Assembly (NCBI GenBank): GCA_050084985.1
Contig: JBITNC010000001.1
Coordinates: 15,314,001-15,378,000 of the forward strand
DNA from: Nageia nagi
Lineage: Eukaryota; Pinophyta
Direction of reading: 5' to 3'
Length of the DNA: 64,000 bases
Shown here: piece after piece, positions 24,911-35,228 of the stretch
How the letters are laid out: every line of letters starts with the position of its first letter
Numbering within the stretch: position 1 is the first letter of the stretch
Made by a program: the position numbers and the translations under genes
The notes under the pieces: model-generated
What the model was told of the DNA's origin: nothing
The model's database searches: none
The model's input: the letters and a program-made list of their open reading frames with translations, nothing else

Positions 24911-25385
24911 TGATGGAATTGAAGGATTCCATATAACCAAGATCACCTTGAAGTTTCTCCAACAAATCTAACATTCAACCATCTAACAAAGAACAAATCA
25001 TTCACACAAATGATAACACACCATGTATAGTGGTTCCTACAACTCTTAGGAGCATATTCACTTTGAACCATCATTTCAATTACTTTCTTACAAGATAACT
25101 CTCTTACAAATTCATAAAAATTCTTCTATAAAGCTCCTACAAGAGCATTCCTATAACTCTACAAGACAAGCATTACCATGTTTCATAAAGTACATAATGA
25201 GAGGGGTACCTCTCTATTTATAAGAAGAAACCCACCCTTTAATATTCTTTTAACCTAAGGGTAAGGTTAAAGGTGTTTCTATATTTATTCCTTTAATGCT
25301 TTAAGGTATCTAAAGATACTTTAAGCATTAAGTGAATTTATGTTAAAGAGAAATATTACATAATATTACATTATAAATTCTAACA
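24911..25385 (-). repeat. 5' LTR of the LARD-like element
   Basis: 475 bp copy of 19734-20207, diverged by several percent, with the same TG...CA ends. Confidence 0.9.
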
Positions 25386-26285
25386 CATCGATATGGCCAT
25401 AGGTAATGAGGAGGGGCCAATAGGATGGTCATAGGAAAAGAGATCTAGGGAAGATGTAGGTATGATAGGAGCCATGGGTGAGAAGGGAATTGCCATGAGG
25501 ATGGAGCACAGGAAGGCTATGGGCATTTTAGAAAGGCCACACACTTCCAAACTTAATATCCATATTTATTAGAATATTTAATTCAAAAAATATATATGTT
25601 TTGTTTTTTTTATTTATTTATAAAATATGAGTATTGCTATTTGTAAGTTGTCCAAAAGGGCACCTAAGAGACCCCATATCTAAGGCCTCTCCCTTTTGGA
25701 ATACTCACACTGCAATATCTAGAATATTGCTTGAAAAATGACTAGATAATGATGATAAAATGAAATAGAGTTAGGGTTCAATAAGTTTACCTTTTTTATG
25801 CAACACCGAAGACTCCAAATAATATGCAACACAAGAAATAAAAGGTTTCTAGGTTCTAGGTCTTTGAGACCCTAGAACCGAATAAAAGTAGTTAGATGGC
25901 TAGTAAACCTCCAAGCCTTGAATCAACAAGGCAATAGAAAGTAGCATGATGCCTAAGATGTAAGATAACATAAGCTTAAAATAATGTATTGGGAAATATG
26001 ATTGACTAGGAGGAAAAATTGATTTTAAATTGACCTTTATATGTAGTGACTAGTCAATGGGTCAGTTAGGGTTTTAACCTAATCAATTGACCAGTCCCCT
26101 AATTGGTAGATTGGTTAGGGTCAAGTTCAAAAAGGTGGTAACAAGAGGCTAAGTTAACAAAATTGATCCTACAAACATAATTGAAATGAGATGAAAGGAT
26201 GATATGACCATAATGATCTTTAATATAGACTAAATCATCATGAATCGCCCAAGCTAGGTGAGCAAACAATTTTTAGGTATCTATA
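25386..26285 (-). repeat. Probable 3' LTR (or part) of T2
   Basis: The right edge is inferred from the minus-strand polypurine tract ACAAAAAGGGGC next to TATAGATACC, which parallels AAAAAAGGGGCAAAA next to TGTAAACACTC at the matching edge of T1. The expected TG would have become TA. The left edge cannot be seen because no second copy of this LTR is in the window, and part of the stretch may be unrelated flank of the LARD-like element. Confidence 0.4.
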
Positions 26286-26300
26286 GATGCCCCTTTTTGT
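26286..26300 (-). other. Probable polypurine tract of T2
   Basis: Minus-strand ACAAAAAGGGGCATC next to the inferred LTR edge. It has the same form as the T1 tract at 31782-31798. Confidence 0.5.
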
Positions 26301-26416
26301 GTTGATTTTTAGGAGATGTGAAAAAAATTTATAAGATGCAAAATGTGGTTAAAAAATAGGTGAATTGTGTGTAATGTGATGTTGATAACATAAAATTGAT
26401 GTCATCATGTTGAAAG

Positions 26417-26680
26417 TACATATGGCTATAACACCTTATGATTCCAACACTATCATATCGTAACCAATCGACATCTTGACATGATGAACTATGCTATAAG
26501 CAACATAGTCATGTCAAAGAGTACCTATGACTATAACACATCATGGTGCCAACACTATTATGCTATAACAAGTTAGTTTCCCCAACATGATGATCTATAA
26601 TACAAGTAAGTACCTATGGTTATAATGCCTCTTGGTGCCAACACTATCATATTGTAACCAGTTGTTACTTGAGATGATAG
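26417..26680. repeat. Three ~100 bp repeats in the T2 3' region
   Basis: Three successive units begin GTACATATGGCTATAA, GTACCTATGACTATAA and GTACCTATGGTTATAA (about 26417, 26521 and 26612), each followed by TGCCAACACTATCATA-like sequence. They lie close to the T2 polypurine tract. Confidence 0.6.
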
Positions 26681-26763
26681 GATGTGATAGAGTTGAAAAG
26701 TAAGTGATCATAAAATGAAACTAAAAAAATATATTGTATAAATAAGTAATAACAGCAAATGAA

Positions 26764-26850
26764 CTTTGCTTTGCCCCAATATCTAAAGGGTGAAATGATT
26801 ATGCTTTACCCAAACTAAGTTGAAGGGTAAATGCACTACTACTAAAAGGT
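26764..26850. repeat. Outlying copies of the TTTGCTTTGCCC repeat
   Basis: Two units (CTTTGCTTTGCCCCAATATC...AAAGGGTGAAATGAT and the following ATGCTTTACCC...GAAGGGTAAA) match the array at 27845-28080, about 1 kb away. Confidence 0.6.
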
Positions 26851-27218
26851 TGATTTGTGTCCTTTTTTGCATCTTAAAATATGAAAAATAAAAATTGACA
26901 TTAATTGAATTCTCCTACATAGACATGAGTCATTTTATTTTTTTTCTATTTTTTTCACTTTTTTGGATGCAAATTTTAACCCAAATTTTGTGTCGCATTT
27001 CACTAACAAAAATATAAAATACATTTTACCTATTCATCAATTGACCAATCGATAGCTCACATTCATTTCATCCTCCATCCATACCAAAAGTGATTACCCA
27101 ATAGCCAAATACCCTCTCCTATCTACATATATCAACAAACCCTCCCTATAATCCTTACATTTCATACACTTTATAGCTAATTTTTTTCTTCCTTAGTTTT
27201 CAGGTTTTGATCATAGCT

Positions 27219-27420
27219 ATGGTGCCCAAGAAAGACAAGAAGCCCATAGAGAATAAGTCCACAGAAAAAAAAACTCCATAGTTGAAGAAAAGAAAAAAGA
27301 GAATAAGCCCAAAGTTGCAAAAAAGTAAACTCCTTCAAAGGCCAACAAAGAAATAGACATTAAAAACCTTACTATATTATTTACAAAAATAATATATAAT
27401 AAATTTAATTTTTTAAAACC
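27219..27420 (+). pseudogene. Possible first exon of the antisense gene of T2 (lysine-rich start)
   Basis: On the plus strand, opposite to T2 pol, an ATG at 27219 opens a short frame starting MVPKKDKKPIENK and rich in Lys, which would suit a nuclear localisation region. TAG interrupts it after 20 codons. Another frame then continues with Lys-rich and more protein-like sequence to about 27500. An AT-rich box (CTACATATATC) lies about 90 bp upstream. It lies upstream of, and in the same direction as, the decayed plant-mobile-domain-like frame at 49183-51234 once T1 is removed. The joining of the two is inference; the region could also be an unrelated low-complexity frame. Confidence 0.35.
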
Positions 27421-27844
27421 TAAACCACTAACCCCATTCCTGAATTGGTTTAATGGACCTATGTCATTGCCCCAAAGACCTAATAAAAATGATGTACCTT
27501 ACAGAGGCCATAACTTTTGATCCAAATATCATTTTGAGCAAGTTTATTTTTTAAATTGTACAAAATTAAAAGATATACTATTCTATGATATTTTATTTTG
27601 AAAACTAATGCAAAAAATGACACAAATTATGAAAATTCAATGCATAAATCGATGCAAATAATGAAATTTTGACATAAAAATCGATGCAAATTCTAAACAA
27701 TGATGCAAAAAGTGGCTTTAAGGATGCAAAAAATGATGCAAAATTTGATGCAAATTCTAGCATGATTGTTTACATCGAAAATATGGGAAAAAAAATTAAC
27801 AAAGCATATTAATGAAAAAAGGACATAAATCAAGTTTACTATAG

Positions 27845-28080
27845 TAGTGATGATTCTGCTTTGCCCTAGTAGTCAAAGGTAAATGATTTTGCTTTGCCCC
27901 ATAAGTCAAAGGGTAAAATGATTTTGCTTTTCCTTGTAGTCAAAGGGTAAACTAATTTTGCTTTGTCCTAGGAGTTGAAGGGTAACATGATCAATAATTT
28001 TGCTTTTCCCTAGCAATCAAAGGGTAGCATGATTAATGATTCTACTTTTCCCTAGTATTTGAAGGGTTAAATGATCAAGC
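27845..28080. repeat. ~45 bp tandem repeat, six copies
   Basis: Units of the form GATTTTGCTTTGCCC(T)AGTAGTCAAAGGGTAAA follow each other six times with moderate divergence. Two further units sit at 26764-26850. Non-coding; located in the T2 region between the antisense gene start and the T1 insertion. Confidence 0.75.
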
Positions 28081-29083
28081 GTAGGCTCATAGAATTACTA
28101 GTCTTTGGATTGTAACATGTAGACATGCAACGCCTGAACAAAAATACCATGCTAAATGATAAATGATATGTATGCTAACATGATCAAAATACATAAAGAA
28201 AATGCAAGATTTACATGCTAATTTTGCAAAACATTGGTCACCCCTATGGGGGTATCTGATAGGATAACACGATTGGGATTGTGAGAGAGATGAGTGATTA
28301 CATCCCCTTTGAGTGGGAAGATGGTAAGGGATCCCAAGAAAGGGGTACAAGCATATTATCAATCAATGAGTGAAAATGTTGAATGAAATTGATTAGGAAT
28401 GGGTGAAAATGGTAGAAAAAGACCTAATTAGTATATTGTAGACCAATTGATACTAGCTAATGAGATGGCTACATAATCGATAGGATGATTACGATGCAAG
28501 GGTAATAAAATAAAAAATTTAACTTGGTTTTATCATTTTGTACACCTACCTTCACAAGAATAGAGCATTGATCAAGTGAGACCATTTCATTCTTGTGAGC
28601 TTGAGTGTGATGAGGAGTGACTAGATGACATAGTGACTATGGTAGGAGAAGGATAGGACCCATCATGCAGCCCACCAAGAGGAGGGAGCGACCACCTACA
28701 TAAGTAGATAAGTGGATCCAAAACTTGACCATTTGAGATTTTGATACCATAGATAATTAGCTCACCTACTAGTTTATAGATAAAATTAAGTTTTTTTATG
28801 ATTTTAACGGTTAAATTTGACTAAAAATACCAAAATGTAGGGTAGTAAGCCAAACCCTAGGGCATCACACAAATTGCAAAATAGGATACCAAATTAGATA
28901 AACTTTAAATCAAAATGATCAAAGACATACTTGGAACAAGTTTCTCAAACTAAATTTTGGATTAGATGTATGTTTTTAGCAGTTTTACATTTTTGTTCTC
29001 AAGAGGGATTGTAGGGTTTATTTGACCCTATTCAACTCTACTAGCCACAAGGAGTAGATTGATCCTAATTTAGGGTTCAGTAT
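28081..29083. other. T2 3' region left of the T1 insertion, no gene seen
   Basis: AT-rich sequence without a convincing frame on either strand. A short minus-strand frame (28087-28362) has no recognisable domain. It ends in the target site AGTAT (29079-29083) used by T1. Confidence 0.5.
29079..29083. other. Target site duplication of T1, left copy (AGTAT)
   Basis: AGTAT, repeated at 48756-48760 directly after the right LTR. Two extra bases (TA) separate it from the LTR start inferred by comparing the two LTRs. Confidence 0.75.
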
Positions 29084-29085
29084 TA

Positions 29086-31781
29086 TGTATATCAAATTAT
29101 GAACCTAAAATGCAATTTAGATAGATAAATCATTCAACATAATTAATCATGAACATATTCGACAATACACATCAATAATAATAATGATATTATATTCTAA
29201 AGTATTTGAATACAAAAAGTGAGTTTTTATTGATTTGTTTTAATCAGCATCGATAACGATCATTGTGGATTGGTAACAATCAGTGTGGATCAGTAACAAT
29301 TGGAGCACGACTCTGCATTCTCTACACCATCATTGTGTTTGTTGTAAACCTTTGGCCTTTGTTATCAATTTGGTGAATCACCATCGATCGATCTTTGAAT
29401 CGTTGATGATCGACTCTGTATGCACTAGAGTAATCTTCACAGAATTTTGAAGTGTTTTTGTCTATTCCTTATTGTTCTCTTTCATGCTTACTTTCATCGT
29501 TCTTTTCCTGTATTGATCTTGCACATAGAAAATGAATGAAGCATCAAAAGCATACCTGTTCATACATATTAATCAGCAAATGAATAACATAATATGGAAA
29601 TATAGTTAATATGAGATTTGCTATTAATCAAGCTTACAACCTTTTGCTAATAATCTTCTGATTTAATTTCGATAGAGCTTCGCTACAGTAATATTGGGTC
29701 CCTTTGTTCATGTACAAAGCTTCAATTTATAAGCTTCAAGGTTTGTTATTCATTTGTTTTGGTGTCATAAGATTCCACGTAACCTTTCGAACTAAATTTT
29801 GAGGTGTTGTTATCTTTCATCTGTATCCATGATTACAAATTATATGTACTAGGCTATTCCAAGCTTATATTTGTTTGTTATTTAATTGTTCATGGATCGT
29901 CATCGATTTTTTAGCGATTATATATTAACATTAGAATGGTCGCCCTATGGTCATTTTTTAATGACAAGGGTCGTAAGACCACTTGTTTTATATATGTTCG
30001 AAAAGATTGATCTGATAATATAATTTTAAATCTTATTTAATGTTTTTATAAGGAGTTATAATTATTGTATATTCATACATAATAAATTCTTTATTGAAGC
30101 CCCGATGTACTTTACTTGTAATCATGGGTTCATTTTAAGATCCCTGGGAGTTTTTCTAGAGCAAACAAAATAGGTCGGAGTCAGTAGATAAAGCATTCCA
30201 GAATGAAATGATGATGTCATAGAAGAAAGGATAAAGCTTAGTTGTGGAAAAGCCTGGGTTCTGGAAGAGGTGAGGTCAACAAGATATAATTGAAGAAGCT
30301 AGAGCCTGTAAATTAAGTGTTCTAGAAGTAAAGCATTTCGAAATAAAATGATGACATCACAGAGGATAAGATAATTGTGTTTTGGTAAAGATCAGGTTTC
30401 GAAGATGATGAGGTCATCAAGGAATGATCAAATAGCCAGAGTTGGTGAGTAGAGCATTCTAGAATGTAGAGATGATGACATCACGAGAAGAATGATGTTC
30501 ACATTTTTGAATGAAACTGGGTCCCAGAAGTGATGAGGTCATCAAGGAGTGGTCAAATAGCCGGAGCCAGTGAGTAGAGCATTCTGGAATGTAGAGATGA
30601 TGACATCACAAGGAGAATGATGTTCACATTTTTGAATGAAACTGGGTCCCGAAAGTGATGAGGTCATTAAGGAGTGATCAAATAGCCAGAGCTGGTAAGT
30701 AGAGTATTCTGGAAGTATGAAGATGACATCATGGGGAGAATAATGTTCACATTTTTGAATGAAATCGGGTCCTGGAAGTGATGAGGTCATCAAGGAGTGA
30801 TCAAATAGCCAGAGCCGATAAGTAGAGCATTCTAGAAGTATGAAGATGATGTCACTGGGAGAACAATGTTCACATTTTTGAATGAAATCGGGTCCCGAAA
30901 GTGATAAAGTCATCAAGGAATGATCAAATAGCCAGAGCTGATAAGTAGAGCATTTTGGAGTGCAAAGACGAGGCCAACAAGAGATCAGATCATAGTTATC
31001 AAGAAGCTATATCATCTACAATCTACCCTATTTTTGTAATATTCTGCCAAGTGGCATATGTAGGTAGTAAAGTTAGAAGAAGGCTAGAATCTTGAAGCCA
31101 TTTTTGTAAACATTTCTATTCTACAATTCTTGTAACTATCATTACTGCAGTATAAGTATATGAAAATAAAGTGAAAGAAGGGTCAAAAACCTAGTATTGC
31201 TCTTTACATTTGTTCTCGAAGGCCTGTAGTTTTTATCAGTAATATAAAACCATCTTGATCTTTCTTGTCTAGCATTCGTAATTTTCATTCTTAATTTGGT
31301 TACATCGTGGCAGCTTGGCTTATTTCCTGAATGATAATTACGAGTTGCTAATATAACTATGTCTACTACATGGTAGAGTAAAGATGGGAAACTATTATAG
31401 AGTGAAAGCTTGTACTGTAGCTGCTACACTAGATTCAGGCCAAGGTTTCACACACTGTGAAAGCTTGTGCTGAACTAGTGATCCACCTTTGCTTTCTCTC
31501 TTGTTACTTTAAGCCTTTTGCTTAAATTCCTCGCATTCTACTCCTTTTTATTTCCTTTCCTATTAATTTTTCTACGCCCAATAGATAAGGAACCGACCTT
31601 CTCCAGAGATCAAACTATCCCCATAGTCTGTTCTTGATTTACTTTGGTTAAGATTGTTCACAGCGCATATATTACACAATCTTAATTAACAATTATTTTA
31701 ATGTGATATATATTAGAAAAAATACTTATTTTATTTATTTATTTATTAAATTAAAGATAGGGTTTATTTTGAGTGTTTACA
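29086..31781 (-). repeat. T1 3' LTR
   Basis: 2696 bp. Its plus-strand ends are TGTATATC and GTTTACA, matched by 46068-48755. The two LTRs differ by several percent, so the insertion is not recent. It contains the ~124 bp tandem array. Confidence 0.93.
30379..30960. repeat. ~124 bp tandem repeat, five copies, T1 3' LTR
   Basis: The GAGGTCAT(C/T)AAGGA anchor recurs near 30411, 30535, 30660, 30783 and 30907, with spacing of 123-125 bp. Each unit also has AGTAGAGCATTCTGGAA, a TGATGACATCA-like core and TTCACATTTTTGAATGAAA. Weaker related units extend left to about 30170. The minus-strand open frame over 30542-30916 is a by-product of the repeat. Confidence 0.92.
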
Positions 31782-31798
31782 TTTTGCCCCTTTTTTGA
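31782..31798 (-). other. T1 polypurine tract
   Basis: Minus-strand AAAAAAGGGGCAAAA directly before TGTAAACACTC, the start of the 3' LTR. Confidence 0.85.
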
Positions 31799-32624
31799 AT
31801 TATCAACCAAAGATAGGGTTGATAATTTCGAAAAATATATAATGAGAAGCTTTGTTGTTTGATAAAGTTGATAACTTCGGAAGTGACTATTTTCGATATG
31901 ATGACGTATTGAGCTTGTGTAACAATTGCATGACATTTCTGTTATGTCATTTTGCATGTCTAAGCACACCTATACCGTATAAGTTTTCTTTAATATATGA
32001 ATTGTAATAGTATTTTCCTTTGTCTCGATAATGAGGTTTCGAGATGATCTCTTACATCCTGTGATTGTTTTGCCATTTGAGCTCAAACTTACTCTGATCT
32101 ATTTTTCATATTTGACTTAGTCAAGGATTGTTGACAATCTATTATTATTGTTAACGATTGTAAGTGATCATTGTGGATTTATATAGTAAAAATACTATCT
32201 TTATAATAGTATATTTTGCTATGAATATCTTAATTTATTGTGTTTAGACTTGTTTTAATAGCGATTTTAATAATTTTACCCTAGTAAGTTTACTCAATAC
32301 TAGTCCTTCATGTGCCGATGTATTTGGTAGTCATGTGACATTGGAGCATTCTTCTAAGCGAAAAATAATGTGATTTATAATGTGTTCACTTTCACCTTAG
32401 TGAACGAAGCTTTTTAATTTTTTTTCTATACACAAATAAATTTTAAGATATTTAAAGAAAATATACTTCATTTTGTACATTTTCAAATAATATAAATCGC
32501 CAATGATTACTTATGAATCGTTGTCGATCAATAATCGTTATCAATTTGATTTAAATTGTTGATGATCGACATAATGATCGCTAACGATCCGTGACATGAG
32601 GGTTTTTAAAACAAAACAGTTTTC
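31799..32624. other. T1 3' non-coding region next to the LTR
   Basis: AT-rich, no coding frame recognised. The stretch near 32500-32600 is rich in CGATC/GATCG words that resemble sequence inside the LTRs. Confidence 0.5.
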
Positions 32625-32949
32625 ATGGTAGATCAGTTGAGAGAGTGGAATTATTATCGCAGGGCTGTGGAGCTTTGGCTACCTAGTTTCCCAAGATATT
32701 TTTCATATGGTCCTAGTTCACCACCTAAGCCAGTACCAAGGTTTCCTCATTCACCAGTTTCTAGTGGCTTGGGTCATTCAGGGAGTTGTAGTTGTCATGC
32801 AGCATCAGTTTCTTGATCTCAGTCTACTGCTAGGGGTGTATCTCCTCGTACATATGCTATAGGCTTGAGATCCATTACTAGGGATGAGGGTTCTTCAGAG
32901 CATCCTGGTAATCCTCATGATGATATTGTATCTATTGGAGGACATTGAT
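32625..32949 (+). pseudogene. Antisense ORF remnant in T1 3' region
   Basis: A plus-strand frame of about 107 codons (ATG 32625 to TGA 32947) with one internal TGA at 32814. The start reads MVDQLREWNYYRRAVELWLP. A Ser/Pro-rich tail follows, with a Gly/His-rich end. It lies on the strand opposite to pol, between pol and the 3' LTR. It is followed by AT-rich sequence with many TATGAT words, as is the end of the decayed antisense gene in T2 (after 51234). From position and this similar downstream sequence I infer that it is the C-terminal remainder of an antisense gene of the same kind. Protein similarity between the two is not obvious by eye, so an unrelated frame is possible. Confidence 0.4.
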
Positions 32950-33715
32950 ATTCCTATTTTGATGATATATATATGATTATTGGCAGTATGGCTCATACTA
33001 ATATGATGATTATGATGTTATATTTTCTTGATGTACTGTTTAGATTATTTTTATTGTGTGATGGATAGACTGATGGTATGTTATAGTATTTCTATGATTC
33101 TTGATGTATGATCTTACATTTTCTATATTATAAGTATGATGTGATATTATGTAGAAAACATAATTATCTTTTAATTACTTGATGATGAATAGATGTTGAT
33201 GATAGATGTAACTTTCAGAATGTATGATGCATAGATATAATTGTGAGCTATATGAGGATACTTGATAACTTGAAATAACATAATTTGTTTAAATAATTGA
33301 TTGATTATAAATTGCGACTAATTAACCTGTTAATTAATTTAATAATTAATAACATATTTTATAAATGATGACAATGATTTTGTGTGATGTATGCAAACAT
33401 GATTTAGATTTGATAACTAATCATTAATATCCTAGTTTCTAATGATAACTTAATAAATATTTTAGTACATCATTTAAAAAATGAATTTAAATTTTTATAT
33501 TGACTTTTGATATTATTTAAAATATCTAAAATACGTATATTAACTTAATTAATTAAGAATCATTATTTTCAAATATTAAATCTTCTAGATTTTAAGATTA
33601 TTTAAGGACATATTTTTATTAAATTTTTGCGGAATCAGATGCATCATTTTCCGCACTTGGCAATTTTTTATAATAAACCACTTGACATGGAAAACTAATT
33701 CTTTATGGATGTTAT

Positions 33716-34078
33716 GAACATTAACTTTATCTTGGTCAGGAGAACAATAATTAATCATTCTTATCCTTTCCAAAGAAAAGCAACTTTTAATAATGTTCAA
33801 AGGTAATAGAGACTAATGACGTATGGATGCATATGAACATTAACTTTATCTTTGTTAGGAGAACAATAAATAATCATTCTTATCCTTACCAAAGAAAAGC
33901 AAACTTTAATAATGTTCAAAGGTAATAGGTATATTTAAAACATGGTTTAACATGAGACAATAGTGACTTAGGAATGTATATGAACATTAACTTTATCTTG
34001 GTCAAGAGAATAATAACTAATCATTCTTATCTTTCCCAAAAAAAAGCAAATTTTAATAATGTTCAAAGGTAGGATATA
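33716..34078. repeat. Three tandem repeats (~120-147 bp) in the T1 3' region
   Basis: Units begin GAACATTAACTTTATCTT at 33716, 33835 and 33982. They continue through GAGAACAATAA(T/A)TAATCATTCTTATCC to TTTAATAATGTTCAAAGGTA. Tandem repeats between pol and 3' LTR are common in Tat-type elements. Confidence 0.85.
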
Positions 34079-35228
34079 ATAGTAAAAAATGGGTTTAACA
34101 AAATAAAACGAATAATCCTAAACACCAACAAATTATATAATATGAAGGATATTCATTATAACAAAAAGATTAAGTGACCTTTGAATTAATAACCAAGTTA
34201 TTATAACATCTACTTTATCTTTCTTTATTTCAAGATTTTAACAACCTAAGATGATATCAAACAATATTATTATATGTTGATAAAAAACCTAGAACTCCGT
34301 GTGTGTAGTGACATTCATTTCCCTTCTTAGATCATTTGACATGGAATTATCTCAGAAACATTAATGAGCTAATCCATCCATATGGAATGTATAGAGGTCC
34401 ATAGAAAGTTGCTCAACCACCTTGATCCCGCTACAACCTTGCTCTACTACCAGTCAAGCGTCCATAGCCCCTGTAGAGGATATTGTAATCACCCAAGAAT
34501 CATTGATATTATGTAATTTTTTTTATTTTTATTTTATTTTTTTTACTGTTCTTTTTTTTTTTTTTACCAAATGATTCTTGGGTTTGGGATGAAATGAATA
34601 ATAGGATAGATATGTAATTTTTCACTCTTAATGTTTCTAAAATAATTTCATTCAAATTCTCTTAGAATTCCTTAATGTATTAAGTGTTTGGAGTTTTTGA
34701 TTTTTCTTCAAACATACAAATTTTATGTTTTTCTATCATTTAGGGTATGTCATTTCTTTATGAAAGAAAGGATAAAGTGAATGTAGTGATAACAAGGAGA
34801 TTATTCTAAGATAACCTTTTCATACATTACACATGTACTGGATAATCATTGTTACAATGACATGCAACATATATTTACATCATACAAGGGCAGGGCACCC
34901 AATTGCCAAGTGACCTCTAGATGTTCCCATCTAGGTATATTTTTTAATTTTATAAATTTTATGTGTTTTATATTTTTCAAATTTTTAGGATTTTATGATT
35001 TTTCTATTTTTTAGGATTTTATGATTTTTCTATTTTTTAGGATTTTATGATTTTTCTAGGAAATCTATTCATGACGCGTTCAAATTGAGTTTGAACTGCA
35101 TCAGAATTAAATGAATAATGTGTTGAATTAAACAAAAAACTAAAATCTAATACCACTTGATTATGATAAATTTCTAGAACACAATAATCTAAGTGTTCAG
35201 ATGTCACGGTTTGTGTGATTGAAATGAG
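34079..35228. other. T1 3' non-coding region
   Basis: AT-rich, with poly(T) at 34509-34565. Near 34987-35057 there are three copies of a ~27 bp unit AGGATTTTATGATTTTTCTA. No gene was recognised between the repeats and the extra ORF. Confidence 0.55.

Larger units (their letters stand above)
19734..25385 (-). mobile_element. Non-coding LTR retrotransposon (LARD-like)
   Basis: Two direct repeats of 474-475 bp (19734-20207 and 24911-25385) bound 4.7 kb of internal DNA. On the minus strand the LTRs read TGTTAGAA...TTCCATCA. A primer-binding site (TGGTATCAAAGATC, 24895-24908) lies inside the right LTR and a polypurine tract (AAATTAAGGGGGAG, 20208-20221) inside the left LTR, so the element is on the minus strand. 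No gag or pol domain is visible in the interior, so it must have relied on an autonomous partner. It contains several short tandem repeats and one GC-rich repeat block. The 5-bp flanks (CTATG and CATCG) do not form a clear target duplication. Confidence 0.85.

Noticed and set aside
26417-28080. Regular repeats that could suggest a CRISPR-like array
   Set aside because: Units are adjacent and degenerate, without unique spacers of constant length; the context is a plant retrotransposon.
30542-30916. Minus-strand 124-codon ORF in T1 LTR (also 47558-47890)
   Set aside because: Follows the ~124 bp repeat period and lies within the LTR array; it differs between the two LTRs and has no domain.
35140-35165. 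ATACCACTTGA near 35150 resembling the inverted primer-binding site of the LARD-like element
   Set aside because: No LTR edge or paired repeat lies next to it; the match is short and lies in T1 3' non-coding DNA.
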